Source: Fictibacillus barbaricus
GTDB lineage: Bacteria; Bacillota; Bacilli; Bacillales; Fictibacillaceae
Assembly: GCF_014635025.1 (NCBI RefSeq)
Contig: NZ_BMCE01000002.1
Location: 1,612,001 to 1,676,000, forward strand
Reading direction: 5' to 3'
DNA length: 64,000 bases
Position 1 is the first letter of the stretch. The number at the start of each line of letters is the position of its first letter. The notes below the pieces were generated by a model that was not told the DNA's origin, made no database searches, and saw only the letters and a program-made list of their open reading frames with translations. This document shows, piece after piece, positions 53,543 through 61,987 of the stretch. The position numbers and the translations under genes are program-made.

Positions 53543-53627
53543 ATCAAAATTATTTGATGTAATTTTATTATATCCTTTATTTACTAATTTGCAACCATTA
53601 AATCAAAAAAAATTGATATTTTTAAAA
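53543..53627. promoter_or_regulatory. Two ArsR-type operators before arsR
   Basis: ATCAAA-ATTA-TTTGAT (53543-53558, extended to the symmetrical ACATCAAA / TTTGATGT) and ATCAAA-AAAA-ATTGAT (53612-53627) flank the probable arsR promoter, predicting autoregulation. Confidence 0.75.
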
Positions 53628-53684
53628 AAGAAGGTAAACCCTTACGAAATAGCTAATAAGTAGACAATAAGGGGGATTCATTTT

Positions 53685-53888
53685 ATGGTTATTCAACCGA
53701 ATATGACACCGCAAGCAATCGTATCAATATGGACTGAGACAAGGAAGGTATTCGAAAAATATAGGCTTCCTGTCACGGATAACTCGTTATATTCATTAGT
53801 ACCAAATGACATTAGTCTGCAATTATTATTAACTGAATTAAACAATTGTATAGGGAGTACCTACAATACTTGTGTAGAAGGTGGCTGA
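53685..53888 (+). CDS. Small DUF1858/ScdA-N-like protein
   Basis: A 67-residue protein from an ATG behind GGGGGA. The layout (ITPQAIVSIW-type start, a VFEKYRLP segment, a late LLLTELNN and a cysteine near the end) resembles the DUF1858 redox-disulphide domain found at the N-terminus of ScdA. The first conserved cysteine pair is missing, and CIGSTYNTC at the end is the only thiol site. It is divergent from arsR and shares its operators. Moderate certainty on the family. Confidence 0.6.
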   Translation: MVIQPNMTPQAIVSIWTETRKVFEKYRLPVTDNSLYSLVPNDISLQLLLTELNNCIGSTYNTCVEGG

Positions 53889-53900
53889 AGATTACCATAC

Positions 53901-53926
53901 AAGGAGTAGGTTACTCCTATTTTTTC
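53901..53926 (+). terminator. Terminator of 53685 gene
   Basis: GGAGTA-GGT-TACTCC followed by TATTTTTTC. Confidence 0.7.
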
Positions 53927-54428
53927 AATCTACACCTACAATGTCACTTCTTCGCTCTAATAAGAGTACATCTCGCCAAATGCCGTTCATTTTCCCGATT
54001 TTTTCTCTTCGTCCTACTTCTTTAAATCCCCATTTCTTATGTAGTCCATTACTCGATTTATTCTCAGGGAAGATACCTGCCTGCAAGGTCCAGATCCCGT
54101 TATGTTCACTTGTTTTAATTAAATTTTCCATAAGTGAGCTGCCTATCCCTTTTCCTTGTTGATTCTGTCCCACATAAATACTGACTTCAGCAACACCAGC
54201 ATATACACATCGACTTGAAACGGCACTTAACGCAGCCCAACCTAAAACTTGACCTTTAGAACGGACAACTAACCGACACACTGATAAGTGGCTTTCATCC
54301 CATTCCTCCCATGAAGGTGCGATTTGTTGAAAAGTCGCATTTCCTGTTTCGATTCCTTCAATGTAGATAGATTTCACTTGTTCCCAATCATCAGTTTGCA
54401 TCTTATCAATAATTAATGATCGATCCAT
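53925..54428 (-). CDS. arsN1: ArsN1-type N-acetyltransferase (arsinothricin/phosphinothricin)
   Basis: A 167-residue GNAT of the phosphinothricin acetyltransferase group. EGIETGNATFQ (about 26-36), VAEVSIYV and QGKGIGSSL (acetyl-CoA loop), GIWTLQAGIFPEN and GRREKIGKMNGIWRDVLLLE are shared with the ArsN1 branch, which acetylates the arsenic antibiotic arsinothricin and related amino acids. Proximity to arsR/arsP supports this reading. The ATG at 54428 has AAAGGTGG upstream. General amino-acid acetyltransferase activity (MnaT-like) is the alternative. Confidence 0.78.
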   Translation of the reverse strand: MDRSLIIDKMQTDDWEQVKSIYIEGIETGNATFQQIAPSWEEWDESHLSVCRLVVRSKGQVLGWAALSAVSSRCVYAGVAEVSIYVGQNQQGKGIGSSLMENLIKTSEHNGIWTLQAGIFPENKSSNGLHKKWGFKEVGRREKIGKMNGIWRDVLLLERRSDIVGVD

Positions 54429-54619
54429 AACAACCACCTTTTCATTAGTATGATTCTAAAACTCTGACGGCTTTATGAGACTAACATCATTTGCTTCCAT
54501 CCATACTTTCTCGCAGACTTTACATGTTCACCATAAAAACGATTTGTAATAATATTACTTCCTTATGTAAGGTGTAAACCCTTCTTCAACAAACTTTCCG
54601 TTAGTGGAATATCAAAGAC

Positions 54620-55312
54620 GAAAAAAGCACGCCAGCAGCGTGCTTTTTACTTTTCCTATTAAACACTTGTTTCATTTAAAGGTACTTCCGATGCACCGTT
54701 TTCCCGTCGAATGTAAAGAGTACGGGCTTTTGCTCGATCTTCGTCTCTATATGAACAGGGCGGCCCCATAGGTGATGGATATGCGGCAGCACCTTCTCCA
54801 GGTACTTCACATCAAGTTCCATATCTTCATAACTATGAACCAAGTATAACTCACCATTCTTCATATAATCCGCATTGTTGACCGTAATGTACGGAAAGCC
54901 TCCATTTACTCGCATACTTACGAGCTGATCACGCACTTCCTCCCACTGCTTGTCGACAATTTTATATTCTTTCCCTTGCTTCTGGAACAAGTACATGTCT
55001 TCCCGCTGAGCTAGATCCTTAGTTAAGTAGTTTCTGATAAAGGACATGTCAGATTCCAGTTCACGCACTTCAAACATTTTTTCACGTCCTGATCCTGGTT
55101 TGACGCCTTGTCGGATCAATTCTTCATCGGGGTTGTTGTAGCGTTCTTCGATGTCTTTGAAGATCTGTAATCCTAAGTAATACGGGTTGATTGATGTTTT
55201 TGACGGCTGTACGACGCCAGCGTTAAGTTTAGCGAACTCAATCGTCTCATGAGAGGTCAGGTCCATTTCTTGTAGAATTTTGGCGTGCCAGTAGCTAGCC
55301 CAGCCTTCGTTC
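54620..55312 (-). pseudogene. 5'-truncated spoVR duplicate (copy 4) with hairpin
   Basis: From 54676 (stop) to 55312 the minus strand matches the last about 212 codons of intact spoVR almost base for base. Homology ends sharply at 55312, within the codons for NEGWASYW: intact spoVR continues into ATGATTTTTG while this copy continues TCCTAAGG. An internal ATG leaves a 196-codon frame, but no ribosome binding site or full domain exists. The hairpin AAGCACGC-CAGCA-GCGTGCTT at 54625-54645 and palindrome-like TTAAACA-CT-TGTTTCA at 54659-54674 follow the stop. Confidence 0.95.
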
Positions 55313-55492
55313 TCCTAAGGATCTCAGATTTAATCCATTTAATTTATCCTCAAGGGAATGGCTTGTTGAACTAACGCACCAGTAGTTGAAGAAAATTTTG
55401 TGATTAATGGTTAGAAAACCCCATCTTTTCTATTAGCCTATACCATTCAGGACTTGACCACATATATTATTAAAAACTAAAAGGGTGGACTT

Positions 55493-56623
55493 ATGTCAAT
55501 ATTTAAAGATGATCGGTGCAACCAATGTAAACGAAAACATTGTGATTGTTGTTGTGATTGTCAATTCCTCTTCCCAATTCAAGGACCTCAAGGGCGTCCT
55601 GGACCACAGGGACTTCCTGGACCACAAGGACTTCCTGGACCACAAGGACTTCCTGGACCACAAGGAATTCCTGGAACTCCAGGAGGACCAATAGGGCCAG
55701 TAGGACCAGCAGGACCAACAGGGGCGACAGGACCTCAAGGAATTCCAGGAACAACAGGACCACAAGGGCCAACAGGGCCACAAGGACCTCCAGGACCAAC
55801 GGGAGCTACGGGTGCTACGGGAATACAAGGACCAGAAGGGGCAATTGGACCCCAAGGATTAACAGGACCAACAGGACCAACAGGGGCAACAGGGCCACAA
55901 GGACCACAAGGAATTCCAGGACCCGCAGGTGGATCTGGAGGACCACAGGGACCACAAGGAATTCCAGGACCAGCTGGACCAACAGGTGCAACAGGACCAC
56001 AAGGAGTTCCAGGGCCAACAGGACCACAGGGAGAACAGGGAATTCCAGGGCCAACTGGAGCAACAGGTGCTCCAGGACCCGCGGGAGCTACGGGACCAGC
56101 AGGGCCACAAGGAATTCAAGGACCTGCAGGGACAGCAGGAGCAACAGGACCACAAGGAGTTCCAGGACCAACAGGACCAGCGGGACCCGCAGGAGGGGTA
56201 TTAGACTTTGCAGATTTTTTTGCATTGATGCCTCCTGATAATGCAGCAACAGTTGCTCCCGGTACAGATGTAAGTTTTCCACAAGATGGGCCAACAAGTG
56301 GAACAGGTGGTATTACTCGTACAGGTCCCAGCTCATTTAATTTATCTGAAATTGGTGTATATCAGGTCTTGTTTCAGGTGAGTGCGAGCGAAGCTGGACA
56401 ATTGATTCTAACTCTAAATGGTGCTGACCTAGCCTATACTGTGGTTGGAAGAGCAACAGGTACTTCTCAAATAATAGGGATGGCTCTTGTGGAAACGACA
56501 TCCGTTGATTCAATACTAACTGTACGAAATCCTGCTGGAAATTCTACGGCACTAACCATTACTCCTCTGGCTGGAGGAACCAGACCTGTATCAGCACATC
56601 TTGTTATCACGCGACTCCAATAG
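55493..56623 (+). CDS. Collagen-like exosporium-type protein (BclA-like)
   Basis: A 376-residue protein. The N-terminal 25 residues are cysteine-rich ([15 protein letters not shown]). Residues about 30-235 are some sixty Gly-X-Y triplets, many GPQ, GPT and GAT, with an opening run of GPQGLP. The C-terminal 140 residues are the globular domain often fused to such stalks in Bacillus ([20 protein letters not shown] ... TITPLAGG), similar to the BclA trimerisation domain. It is likely a spore-surface filament. GGGTGG precedes the ATG; CATATATTA at 55461-55469 resembles a sigma-K -10 box. The gene sits between the two large spoVR copies. Confidence 0.88.
   Translation: MSIFKDDRCNQCKRKHCDCCCDCQFLFPIQGPQGRPGPQGLPGPQGLPGPQGLPGPQGIPGTPGGPIGPVGPAGPTGATGPQGIPGTTGPQGPTGPQGPPGPTGATGATGIQGPEGAIGPQGLTGPTGPTGATGPQGPQGIPGPAGGSGGPQGPQGIPGPAGPTGATGPQGVPGPTGPQGEQGIPGPTGATGAPGPAGATGPAGPQGIQGPAGTAGATGPQGVPGPTGPAGPAGGVLDFADFFALMPPDNAATVAPGTDVSFPQDGPTSGTGGITRTGPSSFNLSEIGVYQVLFQVSASEAGQLILTLNGADLAYTVVGRATGTSQIIGMALVETTSVDSILTVRNPAGNSTALTITPLAGGTRPVSAHLVITRLQ
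55598..55672 (+). repeat. 18-bp tandem repeat within the collagen stalk
   Basis: CCTGGACCACAAGGACTT is repeated four times with one or two changes, encoding GPQGLP units. Near identity at the DNA level points to recent slippage, so stalk length may vary between strains. Confidence 0.85.
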
Positions 56624-56715
56624 ACGGGGAAAATAGAACAAAACGTTTAAAATATCTGAATACCCATCCTCTAGTGAATATTTCTTTGTAGTATAGTCCA
56701 AGAAAAAAGAAAACA

Positions 56716-56741
56716 AAAAGCATGCCAGCTGCGTGCTTTTT
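56716..56741. terminator. Terminator of spoVR (copy 5 of the series)
   Basis: AAGCATGC-CAGCT-GCGTGCTT with flanking A- and T-runs, 14 bases past the spoVR stop. It lacks the TTAAACA-NN-TGTTTAA palindrome seen behind copies 2 to 4. Confidence 0.85.
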
Positions 56742-56754
56742 GTTTTCTTTTAAT

Positions 56755-58164
56755 TTAAAGGTACTTCCGATGCACCGTTTTCCCGTCGAATGTAAAGAGT
56801 ACGGGCTTTTGCTCGATCTTCGTCTCCATATGAACAGGGCGGCCCCATAGGTGATGGATATGCGGCAGCACCTTCTCCAGGTACTTCACATCAAGTTCCA
56901 TATCTTCATAACTATGAATCAAGTATAACTCACCATTCTTCATATAATCCGCATTGTTAACCGTAATGTACGGAAAGCCTCCATTTACTCTCATGCTTAC
57001 GAGCTGATCTCGAACTTCCTCCCACTGCTTGTCGACAATTTTATATTCTTTCCCCTGTTTTTGAAACAAATACATGTCTTCCCTCTGAGCTAGATCTTTA
57101 GTTAAGTAGTTTCTGATAAAGGACATGTCAGATTCCAGTTCACGCACTTCAAACATTTTTTCACGTCCTGATCCTGGTTTTACCCCTTGTCGGATCAACT
57201 CTTCATCAGGGTTATTGTAGCGTTCTTCGATGTCTTTGAAGATCTGTAATCCTAAGTAATACGGGTTGATTGATGTTTTTGACGGCTGTACGACGCCCGC
57301 GTTAAGTTTAGCGAACTCAATCGTCTCATGAGAGGTCAGGTCCATTTCTTGCAGGATCTTGGCGTGCCAATAGCTAGCCCAGCCTTCGTTCATGATTTTT
57401 GTCTCGAGTTGAGGCCAGAAATAAAGCATCTCTTCTCTCATCATCGATAATATATCGCGTTGCCATTCTTCGAGTTCACGACTGTATTGCTCAATAAACA
57501 AAAGGATATCTTTTTCAGGCTGAGGCGGAAATGACTTTTTCTTTTTTAATGCAGGTTTAGGACCTTTTTTGTCATCTAGCTTCCATAGATCATCGTAAGG
57601 CGTTTCTTTTTTAGTTATTATTTCATCATCTTCTCCAAACACATAGTTCAATTTGTTCCTCACAATAGACGGATCGATATGCTCTTGAATGGCAAGAACA
57701 GCATCCAGAAACTCTTCTACTTCTTTTTTTCCATATAGATGTTCGTATTGAGCCACTCGTTCTGCTGTAGCCGTCATACACTCCACCATGTCTCTTCTTG
57801 TATTTGAAAAACGGACATTGTTCTTAAAGAAGTCACAGTGTGCAAGAACATGAGCAATGATCAATTTGTTCTGAATAAGTGAATTTGTATCAAGTAAAAA
57901 CGCGTAACACGGATCTGAATTGATAACGAGTTCGTAGATTTTACTCAAACCAAGGTCATACTGGAGCTTCATCTTATGAAACTGTTTTCCAAAACTCCAG
58001 TGAGAAAATCTTGTCGGCATCCCGTACGCACCGAATGTATAGATAATATCTGCAGGACATATTTCATACCGCATTGGGTAAAAATCAAGGCCAAAGTGGT
58101 CAGCAATCTCTGTAATTTCAGCAATTGCTCTTTCAAGCTCCTTATTTTGCAAGTCCCAGTTCAT
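56755..58164 (-). CDS. spoVR: Stage V sporulation protein SpoVR
   Basis: A 469-residue SpoVR protein, the same size as in B. subtilis (468). Recognisable stretches are the [20 protein letters not shown] region, [12 protein letters not shown] at about 130, [19 protein letters not shown] at about 262, [15 protein letters not shown], and the C-terminal [14 protein letters not shown]. It affects spore cortex formation; biochemically it is undefined. GGAGGGGG precedes the ATG. Its 3' end is the source of four displaced copies to the left. Confidence 0.95.
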   Translation of the reverse strand: MNWDLQNKELERAIAEITEIADHFGLDFYPMRYEICPADIIYTFGAYGMPTRFSHWSFGKQFHKMKLQYDLGLSKIYELVINSDPCYAFLLDTNSLIQNKLIIAHVLAHCDFFKNNVRFSNTRRDMVECMTATAERVAQYEHLYGKKEVEEFLDAVLAIQEHIDPSIVRNKLNYVFGEDDEIITKKETPYDDLWKLDDKKGPKPALKKKKSFPPQPEKDILLFIEQYSRELEEWQRDILSMMREEMLYFWPQLETKIMNEGWASYWHAKILQEMDLTSHETIEFAKLNAGVVQPSKTSINPYYLGLQIFKDIEERYNNPDEELIRQGVKPGSGREKMFEVRELESDMSFIRNYLTKDLAQREDMYLFQKQGKEYKIVDKQWEEVRDQLVSMRVNGGFPYITVNNADYMKNGELYLIHSYEDMELDVKYLEKVLPHIHHLWGRPVHMETKIEQKPVLFTFDGKTVHRKYL

Positions 58165-58261
58165 ATTTTCCCCCTCCTGCTATTTCCTTACTTTTAACTG
58201 TATGAAAGAAAACATTCATTCATGAGAAAACAGCTCGTAAAAATCGGACGGGTTAAAAAAA

Positions 58262-59500
58262 TTATGCTTTTCGCACCGCTGGCAGTAAATAAAATATAAA
58301 CGTGGTAGCTGTAATAGCCCCTCCAAATATAATCGTCATTTCAGAGCTTGTTACGGAAGCAAGATAACCTGAAAGCATAGCAGAAACCGGAAGAAGCAGC
58401 CATGTCATCCATCTGCTCGTGGCTTGTACCCTTCCTAACAAATGATCAGGAGTATGTGTCTGGCGAATCGTACGAATACACGGATTGATCATACTTGCAG
58501 CTAAAACACCTATTGCATTCATTAGAGCAACAGCTAAAAAGGTGCTGGAAACAGCGAGCCCGATGACAGAGACTCCTCCCATTAGATGCGCGATCATCAA
58601 GATGGTTTGATATTTAAAAGTTCGGCTGAGCCTGTTTGTTACAAGAGCTCCTGCAATCGCCATAAAGCCACCTAGTGATAGAATGACTCCAATTTCTGTT
58701 GGAGTTAAACGCAAAATGTCTTTAAGGTGAAAAATAAGCAGCGTTAAAAACATAGTTGTTCCAAAAGTAGAGATCATGAGCGCTAAATTGGTGTACCAGA
58801 TAATCTTTGTGTTAAACACATGTTTAAATCCTTCTCTCAGTTCTGAGGTGAATGTACGAAAAAAAGTATTTCTAGCAAGTAATGTCACTTTGTTTTTGTG
58901 TTCAACCTTCATGTTATAAATGATGGAAAACGTTAGAAAAAATGAGATCGCGTTTAACAGCAAGCCAATTCCAGGGGCAGTTATAGAAATGAGCAATCCG
59001 CCTAGCGCTGGACCTATAATAATGGCTGTTTGAAATAAACCCTCATCCCATGCATTTGCTCTATGAAGATGTTCCTTTGATACAAGGTGTGGAAGAACTG
59101 CAAACCCCGCAGCATTATGAAGCTGCGTAAGCCATCCCATCATGAGAGCGCCTGCTGCAATATGCCAAAATCCAAGGGTATTCGTCTGATAAAGTATCGA
59201 TAAAAACACTAGAAGTCCGCCTCGTGAAAGATCGCTTATACAGAGAATTTTTTTGCGATTAAAAGTATCAGCCATCCAGCCTGCAATTGGCTGAAAAAAG
59301 ACAGGTATTCTTTCTACTGCAGCAATGGTCCCCATCGCAACAGCCGAACCTGTAATTTGAAGTACAATAAGCGGAAGGGCAAGAAGGTAAATTTGATCAC
59401 CCAGGAATGATACAAACTTACTTCCGAGAAGTTGCATTAACCGTGAATTTTTGTGAAGTGCTTCTGGTTTCTGGAACGCTTCTTTCTTTAACGATTGCAT
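58262..59500 (-). CDS. MFS efflux transporter (macrolide/enterobactin-exporter type)
   Basis: A 412-residue, 12-helix major facilitator with the MFS_3 pattern: GSKFVSFLGDQIYLLALPL in helix 1, GWMADTFNRKKIL after helix 2, and GPALGGLLIS in helix 5. Export of a hydrophobic drug or a siderophore is the family role. It is monocistronic, with an 11-bp palindrome upstream that is probably an operator. Confidence 0.85.
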   Translation of the reverse strand: MQSLKKEAFQKPEALHKNSRLMQLLGSKFVSFLGDQIYLLALPLIVLQITGSAVAMGTIAAVERIPVFFQPIAGWMADTFNRKKILCISDLSRGGLLVFLSILYQTNTLGFWHIAAGALMMGWLTQLHNAAGFAVLPHLVSKEHLHRANAWDEGLFQTAIIIGPALGGLLISITAPGIGLLLNAISFFLTFSIIYNMKVEHKNKVTLLARNTFFRTFTSELREGFKHVFNTKIIWYTNLALMISTFGTTMFLTLLIFHLKDILRLTPTEIGVILSLGGFMAIAGALVTNRLSRTFKYQTILMIAHLMGGVSVIGLAVSSTFLAVALMNAIGVLAASMINPCIRTIRQTHTPDHLLGRVQATSRWMTWLLLPVSAMLSGYLASVTSSEMTIIFGGAITATTFIFYLLPAVRKA

Positions 59501-59518
59501 AACCTGATCCCCTTTCTA

Positions 59519-59549
59519 TCTGCTTAATAAAATTATTGATTAAGCAGAT
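59519..59549. promoter_or_regulatory. Long palindrome before the MFS gene
   Basis: ATCTGCTTAAT and ATTAAGCAGAT form a perfect 11-bp inverted repeat around 9 bases, ending 19 bases upstream of the MFS start. The size fits a TetR or MarR operator; no such regulator is adjacent. Confidence 0.6.
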
Positions 59550-59560
59550 AGAATCCTGTT

Positions 59561-59618
59561 GAAACGAAATAAATTGTTGGGGACTGTCCCCCAACAATTT
59601 ATTTCCCTTTGTCGTTTC
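59561..59618. repeat. Long inverted repeat around GGGGACTGTCCCCC
   Basis: AAATAAATTGTTGGGG (59567-59582) pairs perfectly with CCCCAACAATTTATTT (59589-59604) around 6 bases. Outside, GAAACG and CGTTTC pair again with an 8-base asymmetric loop on one side. I recall similar GGGGACTGTCCCC hairpins between genes of many bacilli, as REP- or MITE-like elements; this is memory only. Confidence 0.7.
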
Positions 59619-59743
59619 AGCTTTACCAGCTATATAAATCATCCAAAAGAACTATAAGCTGACACTCTTTTTCTTTTTAAGCCTGAATACACCCCTTTTC
59701 TCGACAATTATTTCCCACCTCCTCACCAACCTCAACACAAAAT

Positions 59744-59776
59744 AAGGCGAGCTCTCCTTAAAGAGTTCGCCTCTCA
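59744..59776 (-). terminator. Rho-independent terminator of beta-propeller gene
   Basis: AGGCGAACTC / GAGCTCGCCT followed by TATTTTG on the minus strand. Confidence 0.85.
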
Positions 59777-59777
59777 C

Positions 59778-61001
59778 TTACCTTGCCTGATAAAGATCCA
59801 ATACACTTGCCCAATTCGAAAATTCCTCACCTTTATACAAACCGTCAATCCAGACCGTTTCTTTTTGATCTGAATGACTTCTTCTCATCACTTTTGAGAG
59901 ATTGTTGTCACCTGTTCTCACCCAAACAACATCACTGCCAGGCAACGTTTTTGGATAAACATCTGCTTCTCCAGCACCAGGTTTTGTAAGCTTCTTTGCA
60001 CTCCCATCTGCAACTTTCACTTGAACTAAGAACGGTTTGGACCTTTTTTCTTCGGGCACATCCCATCCCCACTCAATCTGACGGCTAACAACAATGTCCC
60101 CCTCATTTCTCCATGTGAAATCACCATCTGCATACCCGTCAAATCCCAGATTCACTTCACGGCCACTTGTTGCATCCCATACCGTCAGCCGCTTATTTTC
60201 AGATTCAAGCCTTCCAATCCCTTTTATAAATCCAAGATCCTTTGTATTTGGGGACCATTGAAACCAATTCGGATGGTTTAGCATTTTTCCAATCATTTTT
60301 TTCTTTGAACCATCTTTGGAAACAACCATTAATGTATTAGTATCTGCTGACATAGAGGCAGTAGGACAAGCTATAAAAGCAAATAAACTTCCACCCTTTT
60401 CCCACTTGAATTCGGTAGTTCCAACTGCAAAAAACGATTCACTCATCTTTGGAAGCGTTGTGATAACTTTTACTTTTTTCAGTTCGCCTTTTGCGTCAGC
60501 AGGAACACTAAAGATCCGGACTGAGCTCCATCCATCAGGCTCTAATTTTGCAGAGGCTGATACAATAAATCCTTTACCATCAGGTGTCCAGCTATAACTG
60601 TCGGCACCGAGTGTTACATTTTCAAACGAAGAAGCAGGCTGTTCTAGATCAATTACATTTAGCATATTTTCGCTTTTCCATGCAAGCTTAGATTCAACTG
60701 GAGACCATCTTGGCATCTTCACTTGTCCATCAAACACCTTTTTCTTTATACGAGTTACCCGGTTATATACCCATAACTCATTTGACTCTCCTGATATATA
60801 GCTGATATATGTTCCATTATTTGAAAAGGAGGGATACGAAAAATTGGACCCCTCAACAATCCTTCTTTCCACTTCATTTTCTTTCATCCAAAGTCCATCT
60901 TTTCGAATAAAAGCGGCTTTATCCTCAGCCGCTTCAGCTATGTTCGAAGAATTCATTAAAATCATGAAAAGGATGAATACCATAATTAGTGATCGTTTCA
61001 T
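59778..61001 (-). CDS. Secreted TolB-like beta-propeller protein
   Basis: A 407-residue protein with a signal peptide (residues 1-24, ending AEAAED) and repeated WD40/PD40-like blades: YPSFSNNGTYISYIS, MPRWSPVESKLAWKS, SYSWTPDGKGFIVS, WFQWSPNTKDLGFIKG and FTWRNEGDIVVS. It probably binds a ligand or protein at the outside of the membrane. There is no catalytic motif. It is monocistronic between terminators. Confidence 0.8.
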   Translation of the reverse strand: MKRSLIMVFILFMILMNSSNIAEAAEDKAAFIRKDGLWMKENEVERRIVEGSNFSYPSFSNNGTYISYISGESNELWVYNRVTRIKKKVFDGQVKMPRWSPVESKLAWKSENMLNVIDLEQPASSFENVTLGADSYSWTPDGKGFIVSASAKLEPDGWSSVRIFSVPADAKGELKKVKVITTLPKMSESFFAVGTTEFKWEKGGSLFAFIACPTASMSADTNTLMVVSKDGSKKKMIGKMLNHPNWFQWSPNTKDLGFIKGIGRLESENKRLTVWDATSGREVNLGFDGYADGDFTWRNEGDIVVSRQIEWGWDVPEEKRSKPFLVQVKVADGSAKKLTKPGAGEADVYPKTLPGSDVVWVRTGDNNLSKVMRRSHSDQKETVWIDGLYKGEEFSNWASVLDLYQAR

Positions 61002-61048
61002 ACACTCACCTCATTAACTAACATGAGCTAAATAGAGGATTTCATACA

Positions 61049-61081
61049 AAAAAGCTCAGAAACTATTCAGCTCCTGAGCTC
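61049..61081 (-). terminator. Rho-independent terminator of arsC
   Basis: AGCTCAG / CTGAGCT followed by TTTTTTG on the minus strand. Confidence 0.8.
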
Positions 61082-61094
61082 ATTCTTCCTATTC

Positions 61095-61496
61095 TTATTC
61101 TCCAGTTTCAGCGAAACTTTTGATACGAGCTGAGATCTCATCACGCACACGCTGAAATTCACTCCACTCTTTCCCTGCCGGGTCATCAAATCCCCAGTGT
61201 TCACGCTTTTTATGAGGTGGTGTGGCCGGGCAAACATCATTAGCATGTCCGCATAAAGTAACAACTAGATCTGCTTTTTCTAAAATATCTTTATCGATCA
61301 CATCAGATGTTTGATTCGTAATATCAATATTTACTTCTTTCATGGCTTTGACCGCATTTGGATTTACACCATGCGCTTCAATACCCGCAGAATATACGTT
61401 ATATTTATCACCAAGATAGTGGTGTCCAAATCCCTCAGCCATTTGGGAACGACAAGAGTTTCCTGTGCAAAGGAAATAGATAGTTGGTTTAGTCAT
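61095..61496 (-). CDS. arsC: Arsenate reductase ArsC (thioredoxin-coupled)
   Basis: A 133-residue low-molecular-weight-phosphatase-type ArsC. The catalytic P-loop is CTGNSCRS at 10-17, and the redox pair lies in [10 protein letters not shown] (about 82 and 89), so arsenate is reduced by the Cys-10/82/89 relay with thioredoxin. AGGAGG precedes the ATG. It is transcribed divergently from arsR-arsB-arsI rather than at the end of that operon. Confidence 0.95.
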   Translation of the reverse strand: MTKPTIYFLCTGNSCRSQMAEGFGHHYLGDKYNVYSAGIEAHGVNPNAVKAMKEVNIDITNQTSDVIDKDILEKADLVVTLCGHANDVCPATPPHKKREHWGFDDPAGKEWSEFQRVRDEISARIKSFAETGE

Positions 61497-61584
61497 TTTG
61501 TAGAACCTCCTAAAAGTAAAGAACTGCTTTCGAGACCATCATAATATAAGTATATCCTTATATCAATATTTATTTATATATTCT

Positions 61585-61614
61585 TTGACATTTTATATAA
61601 ACATATGGTTATAT
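61585..61614 (+). promoter_or_regulatory. Sigma-A-type promoter of arsR-arsB-arsI
   Basis: TTGACA and TTATAT are 18 bases apart. The spacer and surroundings are rich in ATAT-type symmetrical sequence (ATATAAACATATGGTTATAT) that may form the ArsR site; it differs from the ATCAAA-N4-TTTGAT operator at 53 kb. Confidence 0.6.
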
Positions 61615-61634
61615 ACTAATGAGGTGAAATCCGT

Positions 61635-61955
61635 ATGGAACTAGATCAGTTAACTGAATGCTACAAAGCCATGGCAGACAAAACAAGGTTGAATATTTTA
61701 GCTTTGCTCCGTCACGAAGAATTATGTGTATGTGAGTTAGTAGAAATTTTAAAGATGACACAACCAAGTATTTCACAACATTTAAGGAAGTTAAAGCAAG
61801 CTAGATTAGTAAAAGAAAGACGCAGCAGTCAATGGATATTCTACTCTATTGATGGAGAAATCTATCCTTTTATAAAAGCAAACATAGAAGCTCTTCCTGA
61901 TCTTTCTCATAAGATTGAAGAGTTAAAAGCATCAGGCGGAAAAGTTTGCTGCTAA
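61635..61955 (+). CDS. arsR: Arsenic-responsive repressor ArsR
   Basis: A 106-residue ArsR with the As(III) site ELCVCEL at about 30-36 and recognition helix MTQPSISQHLRKLKQARLV. A terminal GGKVCC adds one more vicinal pair. It controls its own operon and the divergent arsC. GAGGTG precedes the ATG. It is clearly different from the ArsR at 53.2 kb. Confidence 0.93.
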   Translation: MELDQLTECYKAMADKTRLNILALLRHEELCVCELVEILKMTQPSISQHLRKLKQARLVKERRSSQWIFYSIDGEIYPFIKANIEALPDLSHKIEELKASGGKVCC

Positions 61956-61987
61956 GTTCATTTTAAGAAGCAATTGGGGGGAGTTTT

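Noticed and set aside
54676-55266. 196-codon frame as an independent gene
   Set aside because: It is an internal-ATG read of a truncated spoVR duplicate with no promoter or ribosome binding site.
55558-56297. Several long frames on both strands inside the collagen-like gene
   Set aside because: Open frames are a by-product of the repetitive GGACCACAAGGA-type sequence; only the frame from 55493 has a ribosome binding site, cysteine-rich head and recognisable C-terminal domain.
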